The notes under the pieces: generated by a model
Told to the model about the DNA's origin: nothing
The model's database searches: none
What the model saw: only the letters and a program-made list of their open reading frames with translations
Shown: positions 35,029-42,608 of the stretch, piece after piece
Position numbering within the stretch: the first letter of the stretch is position 1
Layout of the letters: each line of letters opens with the position of its first letter
Made by a program: the position numbers and the translations under genes
From: Maritimibacter sp.
Lineage (GTDB): Bacteria; Pseudomonadota; Alphaproteobacteria; Rhodobacterales; Rhodobacteraceae
Direction of reading: 5' to 3'
Length of the DNA stretch: 53,761 bases
Assembly: GCA_002701395.1 (NCBI GenBank)
Contig: NZVC01000047.1
Location: 1-53,761 of the forward strand

Positions 35029-35958
35029 TCAGTCGTAGGCGACCCGGAAGCCCACGTTGCTGGCCGAGGTGTCCGCGTCGACCCCGGATCGGGCCGCGAT
35101 CCTGTAGCGATAGCAATAGCTTATGTGACACAGGAACGAGCCGCCTTTCAGCACCTTCTGCGTCTGACGCCGGGCCACGAGGTTGCGCGCCTTGGCGGCC
35201 TTCGCAAGCGAACGCACCTGATAGCTGTCGGCGGTCCATTCCCACACGTTGCCAGCCATGTTGAACAACCCCGAGGGCGTCGGCGCGAAAGACTGCGCGG
35301 GTGCGGTGCCGTAATAGCCGTCGGCGCAGGTGTTGTGGGTGGGAAAGCGGCCCTGCCAGATGTTGCACAGGTCGCCGGCCTCGTCGGGCTCTGCGTCGCC
35401 CCAAGGGAACCGCTTCGGCGCGGCTCCGTCGCGGGCGGCGTGCTCCCATTCGGCCTCGGTCGGCAGGCGGCCCCCGGCCCAGCGGGCGAAGGCCTGCGCA
35501 TCGGCCCAGCCGACGTGGGTGACCGGATGATCCTCGCGCCCCGACAGGTCAGAGCCGGGGCCTTCCGGCTGTTGCCAGGTTGCGCCGTCGACCCGGATCC
35601 ACCAGGGCGTCTGGTCCGAGGCGGGCATCTGCGCGGCACGATCGGGCGCCATCAGGCCGCCGAACACGGCTGACCACCCGTACCGCTCCGCATCCGTGAC
35701 ATGTCCGGTCGCCTGCACGAAAGCGGCAAATCGGTCGTTGGTCACCGTCAGCGGATCAAGCCGAAACGGTGCCAGCCGGACCTTTCGCATGGGGGACTCG
35801 CCATCGCCGGGGATCTCGGCGCGGTCGGTGCCGACGTGACTGCGGCCGCCCTCGAACCGGACCGGATCAGGCCGTCCCGTATCGCCTTCGCGCGTGTCGA
35901 AGGTCGTGGCTTGGCGGGGCGGGGCGGCGTCGGGGCGCCCTGAGGGACAGCAGCTCAT
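35029..35958 (-). CDS. formylglycine-generating enzyme (sulfatase maturase)
   Basis: 309 residues, FGE-sulfatase (SUMF1) fold. The catalytic segment KGGSFLCHISYCYRYR contains both active cysteines (Cys277 and Cys282) and is followed by AARSGVDADTSASNVGF, nearly the textbook FGE ending. NMAGNVWEW near residue 233 and RLPTEAEWEHAAR near residue 164 are the other hallmarks. Both catalytic cysteines being present separates it from non-maturing FGE-like proteins. The enzyme uses O2 and Cu(I) to turn the Cys of CxPxR into formylglycine. No signal peptide is seen (Cys3 and Cys4 are not a lipobox), so maturation is cytoplasmic, matching the six leaderless sulfatases. The start overlaps the larB stop (ATGA). 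Confidence 0.95.
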   Translation of the reverse strand: MSCCPSGRPDAAPPRQATTFDTREGDTGRPDPVRFEGGRSHVGTDRAEIPGDGESPMRKVRLAPFRLDPLTVTNDRFAAFVQATGHVTDAERYGWSAVFGGLMAPDRAAQMPASDQTPWWIRVDGATWQQPEGPGSDLSGREDHPVTHVGWADAQAFARWAGGRLPTEAEWEHAARDGAAPKRFPWGDAEPDEAGDLCNIWQGRFPTHNTCADGYYGTAPAQSFAPTPSGLFNMAGNVWEWTADSYQVRSLAKAAKARNLVARRQTQKVLKGGSFLCHISYCYRYRIAARSGVDADTSASNVGFRVAYD

Positions 35959-36602
35959 TCGGGGTCGGCCATGCGTAGCATCCGGATCGCGGCGCAGGCG
36001 GCGCCGAACCCGTTGCCTGTGTTCACCACGGTCAGCCCGGCGGCGCAAGTCGCGAGTGCCGAGGACAGTGCCGCCGCCCCGTCGCGGGCGACCCCGTAGC
36101 CCACGGGCGAGGGCACGGCGATCACCGGCGCGCGCACCAGACCGGTCAGAACCGCGAACAGTGCCCCCTCCATCCCGGCGACCGCGATCAGGACGCGGTG
36201 CGACCGTATCTCGTCCAGTCGCTCCATAAGCCGCCACAGCCCCGCGACCCCCACGTCCGAAATTACCGGGCCCGCGTAGCCGTGGAAGGCCAGGGTGCGC
36301 GATGCCTCGCGGGCGATGCCGATGTCCGAGCTGCCCGCGGTGACGATGCAGGCGCCTGCCCGAGTGTCGGATGATGGAGGGCCAAGGATGGCCGTGCCGC
36401 TTTCGCGGTCGAAATCGACGCCCGGACGGTCCAAAACGGTTAAATGGTGTTCCGCAATACGGGTCAGCAGCAGACGTCGGCCCTGGTCGAGAGCTTTGTC
36501 GACGATGGCAGCGACGATTTCGGGGGACTTGCCCTCGCACAGCACGGCCTCGGCGGTCCCGGTGCGTGCCTCGCGGTCCCAGTCCATGACCACCCGGCTC
36601 AC
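35955..36602 (-). CDS. larB: nickel pincer cofactor biosynthesis protein LarB
   Basis: 215 residues when started at GTG 36602, whose GTGA overlaps the larE stop and is preceded by GGGGGAC; the longer frame to 36677 would run deep into larE. The C-terminal PurE-like domain is visible in VTAGSSDIGIAREA, VGVAGLWRLM and the glycine-rich GMEGALFAVLTGL, and VNTGNGFGAACAA near the end. LarB carboxylates and hydrolyses nicotinic acid adenine dinucleotide to pyridinium-3,5-biscarboxylate mononucleotide, the first step of the pincer cofactor. Its co-translation with FGE is unusual. Confidence 0.93.
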   Translation of the reverse strand: MSRVVMDWDREARTGTAEAVLCEGKSPEIVAAIVDKALDQGRRLLLTRIAEHHLTVLDRPGVDFDRESGTAILGPPSSDTRAGACIVTAGSSDIGIAREASRTLAFHGYAGPVISDVGVAGLWRLMERLDEIRSHRVLIAVAGMEGALFAVLTGLVRAPVIAVPSPVGYGVARDGAAALSSALATCAAGLTVVNTGNGFGAACAAIRMLRMADPE

Positions 36603-37378
36603 GCTGTCCCCCGTAGGAACGCCGCGCCTCGGCGGTACGGTCGCGCCCCCAGAAACGCCCGGTTCGATGCATCGCACAACCGCTGCGCCAGCGTCGCGGC
36701 CCGCGTGGCCCCAGGGCCTTCGTCCCCGTCGAGTTCAAGTACGACGCCGCCGTGGGTGACGCGGCAGCGCACGACCGTTGCGGCGCCCAGCAGGCGACGA
36801 ACGCCGCTTTCGACTGTATCGACAAAGGCAAGGTCAGCCGCCTCGACGCGGATGTCGGTCTCGATCCGGCTGGCAAGACAGGGTTGCGCGGGCAGACGTT
36901 GCAGGTCGCCCAGACCCAGCGCACGGGCCAGGCCGTAGACATCGTCCTTGCCGATCCGCGCCTCGACATAGGGATGGACGACCCCTTGTTCCTTTGCCGC
37001 TGTCAGGCCGGGGCGAAAGTCACCGAGGTCGTCGAGGTTGGTGCCGGACATCACCGCGCCGTCGCACAAGTCGCGGATCGTCTTGTACAGGTTCTGCTTG
37101 CAGAAATAGCAGCGGTTCACCGGATTTTCCCGGTATCGGGGGTCGCCGAACTCTCCGGCGTCCACGATCCGCAACCGCCAGCCCGAGGCGGCCGCGTGGC
37201 GGCGGACACGGGCGGTCGCCTCGGCGGGAACCGCCGCCGAGATGGCGTGGATCATCACCGTGCCGCCGATGCCGTGCGCCACATGCGCAAGCGTCATGCT
37301 GTCCACGCCGCCGCTGACGGCGACCGCAATGCGATCATGTCGCGACAGGACTGTCCGAAGCCGCGCGAGCGCGCTCAT
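36599..37378 (-). CDS. larE: pyridinium-3,5-bisthiocarboxylate synthase LarE (sulfur transferase)
   Basis: 259 residues. PP-loop SGGVDS at residues 22-27 activates the substrate carboxylate with ATP; GTNLDDLGDFRPG near residue 112 and PCLASRI (Cys167) mark LarE, the latter being the cysteine that donates sulfur in the sacrificial enzyme. A CxxC pair (NRCYFCK, Cys90 and Cys93) is also present, so this LarE has extra cysteines that may allow a catalytic, iron-sulfur-supported mechanism. ATGA overlaps link it to larC upstream and GTGA to larB downstream. Confidence 0.93.
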   Translation of the reverse strand: MSALARLRTVLSRHDRIAVAVSGGVDSMTLAHVAHGIGGTVMIHAISAAVPAEATARVRRHAAASGWRLRIVDAGEFGDPRYRENPVNRCYFCKQNLYKTIRDLCDGAVMSGTNLDDLGDFRPGLTAAKEQGVVHPYVEARIGKDDVYGLARALGLGDLQRLPAQPCLASRIETDIRVEAADLAFVDTVESGVRRLLGAATVVRCRVTHGGVVLELDGDEGPGATRAATLAQRLCDASNRAFLGARPYRRGAAFLRGTA

Positions 37379-38544
37379 TCGCCGTCCTCCTCCTCCGTCC
37401 TTCTGGCCAGCCTACGCCGTTCGGCAAGGCTGTCCACCCCGGCAAGGTCATCGCTTTCCGCCTTGCGCGTGACCGAGCCCCCGGGGCGCGTCACGGCCTT
37501 CCGCCGCAGTCCACCGGCCACGTCGCCACTGCGCGGCAACAGGATCCTGCGTTCGTCGTGCAGGCGCAGGCCAATCGTCGAGGTCAGCGTGAAACATGCC
37601 TCTGCCACCGCGTCACCGGCTCCGGGCGCGACCAGCAGGCGCAGGCGGGTGGCGGTTCTGCCTTTCTTGCCGGTCACGGAATGCGTGGTCAGGTCGAGGA
37701 CGCCGCCGGTCCCGCGCAGGCGGTCGGTGGCAAAGGCGATTTCCTCGGCGGTCATGTCGTCGATGTCGAACTCCACGACCGTTACGCGGTCGGTGCCGGG
37801 TGTCCCGCGATTGGCGTGTTCGATGGCCAGCACGGACAGGATGTTGGGCCGGTCCGGCAAGGTCCGGCTGCCCGCGCCGCGGCCGATGGCCGATAGCGTC
37901 CCCGTCGGACGTGGCGACAGACCAAGCCGGTTGACGATGTACCGCGCGATGCAGGCGCCAGTGGGCGTGACCCTCTCTCCGGCCAGCCCATCGTCGTGCA
38001 CCGGAAGTCCGGCCAGAAGCGCAGCGGTCGCAGGGGCAGGGACGGGCAGGGTTCCGTGCTGCGTAACGACGGTGCCGCCGCCCAGCGGCAGGGGGTCCAT
38101 GCTCCACCCGGCGCCATCCAGCCGGGACAGGATCGCCGCCGCCGCAGTCAGGTCGGCAAGCGTGTCCCAATCGGCGATCTCGTGAAAGTGGACGCGGTCC
38201 GTCGGGCATCCGTGCACCGAGGCTTCGGCCTCGGCCAGCAGGCGCAGAAGCGCGGCGGCGGTGTCGCGTACCGCGTCCGGCAATGCCGCCCCCGCGATCA
38301 TCGCGTCCAAGTCGGGATAATGCATCGGCGCCCGGGCCGGGTGCGCGGCGACTTCGAACCTATGCGCGGACAGGCCGCCCGATACCACCGACATCAGCGC
38401 GGCCCCCGGATGATCCGCCGGAAGGACCGCCGCCACCGCAGCCAGCACGCCGTCCCGCATGTCCGGGAAAGCGGAGAGCATCGCGGCGGCAAACATGTCA
38501 CCCGCCAGCCCGCCAAGCGGTGTCAGGTGAACATGACGCGTCAT
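37375..38544 (-). CDS. larC: nickel insertion protein LarC (pincer cofactor cyclometallase)
   Basis: 389 residues, full length in one frame, unlike Lactiplantibacillus plantarum where larC1 and larC2 are joined by frameshifting. The N-terminus TPLGGLAGDMFAAAML is a variant of the family start (SGIAGDM); VHFHEIADWDTLAD near residue 130 and VVEFDIDDMTAEEIAFA near residue 268 are the other LarC hallmarks. It uses CTP to insert nickel into the pincer ligand. The start ATG 38544 overlaps the preceding lyase stop (ATGA); the C-terminus is charged (EEEDGE). Confidence 0.92.
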   Translation of the reverse strand: MTRHVHLTPLGGLAGDMFAAAMLSAFPDMRDGVLAAVAAVLPADHPGAALMSVVSGGLSAHRFEVAAHPARAPMHYPDLDAMIAGAALPDAVRDTAAALLRLLAEAEASVHGCPTDRVHFHEIADWDTLADLTAAAAILSRLDGAGWSMDPLPLGGGTVVTQHGTLPVPAPATAALLAGLPVHDDGLAGERVTPTGACIARYIVNRLGLSPRPTGTLSAIGRGAGSRTLPDRPNILSVLAIEHANRGTPGTDRVTVVEFDIDDMTAEEIAFATDRLRGTGGVLDLTTHSVTGKKGRTATRLRLLVAPGAGDAVAEACFTLTSTIGLRLHDERRILLPRSGDVAGGLRRKAVTRPGGSVTRKAESDDLAGVDSLAERRRLARRTEEEDGE

Positions 38545-39713
38545 ATCGAGGGACTCAGACGGCTGATCGCCTCTGCGCATTCGTCCAGCGTTTCCGCGCA
38601 GGTCGGCGCACCCTCGGCCACGCGGATGACCAGCTCCAGCAAGGGCGCCACGAGGTCGGCGCGCGTGATTGTCCCCGCGAATGCCGCCGAGGCGTCGAAG
38701 TCGATCTGCCGTGGCACGCGTCGGGCGGTGTCGGGGTTGGCGGTCACCTTGATCGTGGGGGCGATGGCGCTTCCGTAGGGGTTGCCGTGGCCGGTGGTGA
38801 AAAAGGCGATCTGCGCCCCGGCGGCGACCATCGACGACAGGGACTCGGGCGACAGGGTCGGCGTGTCCATCAGGTACAGCCCCGGTCCCGCCTCGGGCGG
38901 TCGTCCCTGTTCCAGTGCGCCGACGATCGGGCCCGTCCCGCCCTTCGATACCGCGCCCAGCGATTTTTCCTCAAGCGTGGTCAGTCCGCCCGCGTGGTTC
39001 TGCGGGCCGGGATTACCCAGCGCCACGTCGTGCCCGGCGGTGCGCGCGATGCGGTGCCGCTCCGCCACCAGCGCACGCAGGGTATCGGCGATGCGCGGGT
39101 CGGCGCAGCGGCGGTAAAGGCTGTCCTCGGCCCCCGTCCATTCCAGCGTTTCGCTGAACACCGCCCGTCCGCCCGCCTTGCCGATGGCGTCGGCCACGTC
39201 GCCGACAAGGGGGTTCGCCATGATGCCAGAGGACGCGTCCGAGTGGCCGCATTCCATCGCAACGAACAGGTCGGTGACCGGGCAGGGGACGCGGGGTTGC
39301 CGGTCCAGCGCGGCGCCAAGGTCGCGTCCGGCCTGCGTGGCGGCGGCAAGCATCGCCTCGGCATCCTCGTCCTCTTCCTGCAACGAGAAACCGGCGCAGG
39401 GCCGGTTCGTTGCCTCGATCGCGTCCTGATACTGCGTGCGCATCGCGGCATCGGCAGCCAGCACGATCACCGCGCCCGTGTTCGGGTGTGTGCCGAACGC
39501 CTTGAGCATGCGGGCGTGAAAGTCCTTGTCCTCTCCGACTTGTCCGCGCCCGTAGTCGGTGGAGATCAGCACGGCATGGGGCAAGGCCGCGCCAAGCTTG
39601 CGGGCCTGCGGTGCGTTGAGCCCGCAGACCGACAGGATCACCAGATGATTGCGCACCCCCGCGGGACCGGACGCGCGCGCATAGCCGAGAAACTCTGCCG
39701 GAAGCCCGGTCAT
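38541..39713 (-). CDS. UxaA/SuyB-family lyase, large subunit
   Basis: 390 residues, matching the catalytic part of altronate and galactarate dehydratases and the beta subunit of (R)-sulfolactate sulfo-lyase. Family segments are GPAGVRNHLVIL near residue 17, ECGHSDASSGIMANP near residue 156, FSETLEWTGAE near residue 187, GNPGPQNHAGGLTTLEEKSLGA near residue 236 (key part NPGPQNHAGGLTT) and TTGHGNPYGS near residue 305. Conserved Cys and His there bind iron. Its N-terminal SAF partner is the separate gene just before it, overlapping by ATGA. I cannot tell sulfolactate lyase from a sugar-acid dehydratase by eye; the sugar-acid neighbours favour the latter. Confidence 0.87.
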   Translation of the reverse strand: MTGLPAEFLGYARASGPAGVRNHLVILSVCGLNAPQARKLGAALPHAVLISTDYGRGQVGEDKDFHARMLKAFGTHPNTGAVIVLAADAAMRTQYQDAIEATNRPCAGFSLQEEDEDAEAMLAAATQAGRDLGAALDRQPRVPCPVTDLFVAMECGHSDASSGIMANPLVGDVADAIGKAGGRAVFSETLEWTGAEDSLYRRCADPRIADTLRALVAERHRIARTAGHDVALGNPGPQNHAGGLTTLEEKSLGAVSKGGTGPIVGALEQGRPPEAGPGLYLMDTPTLSPESLSSMVAAGAQIAFFTTGHGNPYGSAIAPTIKVTANPDTARRVPRQIDFDASAAFAGTITRADLVAPLLELVIRVAEGAPTCAETLDECAEAISRLSPSI

Positions 39714-39991
39714 GGGGTTTCACCTGCTTCGAGGAAACCGCGAAGGTTGTGGAGGTGGACATGGTCGCCCTCGGCGATGTCCTTGGTGGCGCACCCGATC
39801 GGCACGCCGTATTTCGTGACGACGTCGCCGGCGGCGATGGCGCGGCGGGCGATCTTGTGACCCAGCGGCGTGTCCGCGGTCAGCGTTGGCCCCGCGCCTG
39901 AGGCTGTCATCGGCGCCTCGCCGGCCCGGTGTGCGCGCAGCAGGCACAGCACGCTGTCGCCGGGGTCAAGGATCACGGCCCCAAGGGTCAT
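39710..39991 (-). CDS. UxaA/SuyA-family lyase, small SAF-domain subunit
   Basis: 93 residues forming a SAF domain: GDSVLCLLRA near residue 11, TLGHKIARR read here as PLGHKIARRAIAAGD near residue 42, and KYGVPIGCATKDI near residue 60, ending with HVHLHNLRG. This domain is fused to the catalytic part in E. coli UxaA but separate in many bacteria, and is the alpha subunit (SuyA) of sulfolactate sulfo-lyase. It overlaps both the upstream dehydratase and the downstream large subunit by ATGA, so the two subunits are made together. Confidence 0.85.
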   Translation of the reverse strand: MTLGAVILDPGDSVLCLLRAHRAGEAPMTASGAGPTLTADTPLGHKIARRAIAAGDVVTKYGVPIGCATKDIAEGDHVHLHNLRGFLEAGETP

Positions 39992-41130
39992 GGGGCGACC
40001 TGGCCTTCGGTGTGCGACACCATCCGGTCCGATGCGCCCGCGACATCGGGGTCGTAACCCAGCCCCGGCCGGTCCGAGACGGGAAACGCGCCATCTTCCA
40101 GCGACAGGCCGCGCCCCGAGAAATGGTCGAGCAGCGGGTTTTCAGAACTGTCGACCTCCAGAAGCCCGTCGCCGCCCACGGCGGCCAGAAGATGCGCCGA
40201 GGCGATCAGTCCGACGCCTCCGCCCAGGAAGTGCGGGCAATAGGTTAGCTCGGCCGCCAGCGCCTCGCGCGCGACCGAGGCACCGCCGGACAGGCCACCC
40301 CACTTGCAGATGTCCGGCTGGATGAAGCCGTAGGCACCCGACGCGATGCCCTCGGCGAACTGGTGGCGGGTGCCGAAGTTCTCGCCCCCTGCAAGCGGAA
40401 TGCCCGATGCCTGCGCGACGCGCGACCAGTCGGACAGGGGATCGTCGGCGGGAATCGGTTCTTCCAGCCACGTCATGCCAAGCGGGACGATCCGGTCCAG
40501 CCGCGCGATGGCGGTGTCTGCGTCCCACGCCTGATTGGCGTCGCACATCATCGTCTCGCCTTCGCGCAGCTGCGCCGCGGCAGCCTTCAGTTCGGCTAGA
40601 CCGTCGTCCTTGCCGAAGCCGATGCGTTGCTTGAAGCGGCGGTATCCCTTGGCGCGCATCCGCTCGAACTGCGCTTCGAACTTGTCGGGGCTTATGCCGC
40701 TGGCATAGGCCGGCACCGGACGCGCGGTGCCGCCCAGCAGAACGGCCAGCGGTACGCCCTGACGCCGCGCCCTCAGGTCGTGGAGCGCGATATCGGCTGC
40801 CCCCGCGATCTGCGACACGGGTCCGGGTTCGCCTGCCTGGATCGCTAGCCGGCGAAGCCGGGTCGTGATCACGTCGAAGGGCGCGGGCTCTTCGCCGGTC
40901 AGGCCGCGCAGGGCAGCGGGCAGGATGTTGCCCGCAAGGCGCGCGCGGTGAAAGTCGCCGTCCGGCGGAAAGTTGCACCAGATTTCGCCCCAGCCCGCCG
41001 CTCCGTCGGCATCCTCGACCCGGATCAGCAGCGCGGGACGGGCCACCATCGGGCCCATCACGGTGGTGACCGGGGCGGCCAGCGGGTGGCGGAAATGAAA
41101 GACCTCGACCCTGGTAATCTGCGCGCTCAT
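39988..41130 (-). CDS. mandelate racemase/muconate lactonizing family enzyme
   Basis: 380 residues, enolase superfamily, mandelate-racemase subgroup. The second-strand motif is KQR (RFKQRIGFG) near residue 164, metal ligands are MCDANQ, WLEEP and GGENFG, and the Asp-His dyad is in QPDICKWGG and CPHFLGGGVG, followed by LEVDSSENP. These residues are complete, so a dehydratase or epimerase reaction on an acid is expected. I start at ATG 41130 (GAGGAG about 13 bases upstream); a longer frame to 41217 overlaps the sulfatase gene. It lies between a sulfatase and the split UxaA-type lyase and is the likely first carbon-skeleton step after desulfation or epimerisation. Confidence 0.87.
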   Translation of the reverse strand: MSAQITRVEVFHFRHPLAAPVTTVMGPMVARPALLIRVEDADGAAGWGEIWCNFPPDGDFHRARLAGNILPAALRGLTGEEPAPFDVITTRLRRLAIQAGEPGPVSQIAGAADIALHDLRARRQGVPLAVLLGGTARPVPAYASGISPDKFEAQFERMRAKGYRRFKQRIGFGKDDGLAELKAAAAQLREGETMMCDANQAWDADTAIARLDRIVPLGMTWLEEPIPADDPLSDWSRVAQASGIPLAGGENFGTRHQFAEGIASGAYGFIQPDICKWGGLSGGASVAREALAAELTYCPHFLGGGVGLIASAHLLAAVGGDGLLEVDSSENPLLDHFSGRGLSLEDGAFPVSDRPGLGYDPDVAGASDRMVSHTEGQVAP

Positions 41131-41138
41131 CGGGTTTT

Positions 41139-42608
41139 TCACTCCTCGTCCAGTTTGTTCATGTCGGGTGTCATCGGCCAGATGTGCGTGCTGGCGGGCC
41201 GTGTCTTCGCCGCCCACGCCGCCAGCACGTCCTTGCGGTCCCGGCGGATCTTCATCTGGCGGTCGATCTCTTCGGGGTTCCAGCCATCCAGAAGCCGGGC
41301 GGTCATGCGGGACAGACGGTCCGCATGGGTCGGGTCAGCGGCAAGGTCGGTCTGTTCGGCCGGGTCGGTTTGCAAATCGAACAGCAAGGGCGGCTCGCCC
41401 CAGTAATAATGCAGCTTCCACCGTCCCTGCCGCAGCATCCTGTGCCGAACGGCACGCCCGCCGGTCCAAGCGGGCACGGTGTCGGTGCAGTATTCGCAGA
41501 ACGCGGTGTCGTCCCACGCGTCGTCATCGCCGCACAGGACCGGCCACAGGCTACGGCCATCGGCATGGGGCAGGGGCGTTCCTCCCATCGCGTCGATCAT
41601 CATCTGCGAAAGATCGATCAGACTGCATACGCGGTCGCAGGTCGTGCCGGGCGCGAGCCGCCCGGGAAGGGCCGCGATCACCGGCACCTTGGCCGAGTCG
41701 TCGAACAGCGTGTGCTTCCACCACAGTCCCCGGTCGCCCACATGGTCGCCGTGGTCCGAGGCGTAGACGACCAGCGTGTCGTCCTCGAGCCCCAGCGCCC
41801 GCAGCCGGTCCAGGATACGGCCGATCATCTCGTCCATCGCCGAAACCAGCCCCCAGTAGGCGGCGCGGGCAAGGCGCGACTTCTCGTCCGGGACTGTGTC
41901 GATGCCCCGATTGTGGCGCCACCACGCGATCCACGGGTGTTCCGTTCCCGCAGGCGCCGGGGGGATCGCGGGTGGCGGCAGGACCGACAGGTAGTGGTCG
42001 ATCCACTTCCGCGCGACGACATAGGGCGCATGTGGCAGCATCAGTCCGACCGTCAGGCAGAACGGGCGTCCCTCGGCGGCGATCCGGTCCAGCGCGGACA
42101 GCGCCGCCTCTGTTACGTCCCGGTCCTTGAGTTCGTAGGCGGCCTGACCCGCGCCACAGGCCTCTACGCTTTCGGGGCAGGGCTCGTTCGTGTTGTTCAG
42201 CGCGCCCATGTCGTGGCGCGGGATGCCGGCCCAGTTCGGCGAATGCTCGCCCACCTCGCGCCGGACGTAGCCGTGCATCTGGTCGGGGCCCATCGCGTGC
42301 ATCCGCCCGATCAGCTCGGGCCGGTGGCCGGCGGCGCCCAGCGCGTGCAGCCATGTCGGGATGTCGGACGCAAGGTGGTCGTCGTTGGTCCAGCACTGCT
42401 GGCTGGAAGGGTAGCGCGCGGTCAGCATCGACATGCGGCTGGGCACGCAGATCGGCGAGGCGCAGTAGGCGTTGGTCAGCCGCACGCCCCGCGCAGCCAG
42501 CGCGTCCAGCGCAGGCGTCTGCACATGGGCATCGCCGTAGCAGCCGGTGATACGCTGGGCGTGCTGGTCCGAGAACAGAAACAGCAGGTTCTTCGCGGTG
42601 GCGGTCAT
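41139..42608 (-). CDS. Cys-type sulfatase (family S1), cytoplasmic
   Basis: 489 residues. Metal Asp in LFSDQHAQ, activation site CVPSR (Cys54), catalytic Lys/His region LIGRMHAMG near residue 98 (Arg where Lys is usual in GKxH) and YASDHGDHVGDRG near residue 292. No signal peptide. The SDQHAQRITGCYGD N-terminus resembles choline-sulfatase-like enzymes acting on small molecules. ATGA overlap joins it to the larA homologue upstream. It is the third sulfatase of the 14-gene operon. Confidence 0.9.
   Translation of the reverse strand: MTATAKNLLFLFSDQHAQRITGCYGDAHVQTPALDALAARGVRLTNAYCASPICVPSRMSMLTARYPSSQQCWTNDDHLASDIPTWLHALGAAGHRPELIGRMHAMGPDQMHGYVRREVGEHSPNWAGIPRHDMGALNNTNEPCPESVEACGAGQAAYELKDRDVTEAALSALDRIAAEGRPFCLTVGLMLPHAPYVVARKWIDHYLSVLPPPAIPPAPAGTEHPWIAWWRHNRGIDTVPDEKSRLARAAYWGLVSAMDEMIGRILDRLRALGLEDDTLVVYASDHGDHVGDRGLWWKHTLFDDSAKVPVIAALPGRLAPGTTCDRVCSLIDLSQMMIDAMGGTPLPHADGRSLWPVLCGDDDAWDDTAFCEYCTDTVPAWTGGRAVRHRMLRQGRWKLHYYWGEPPLLFDLQTDPAEQTDLAADPTHADRLSRMTARLLDGWNPEEIDRQMKIRRDRKDVLAAWAAKTRPASTHIWPMTPDMNKLDEE

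Noticed and set aside
35021..35032. CTGACGGGTCAG palindrome between convergent stops
   Set aside because: It is largely formed by the two facing TGA stop codons and is too short for a terminator.
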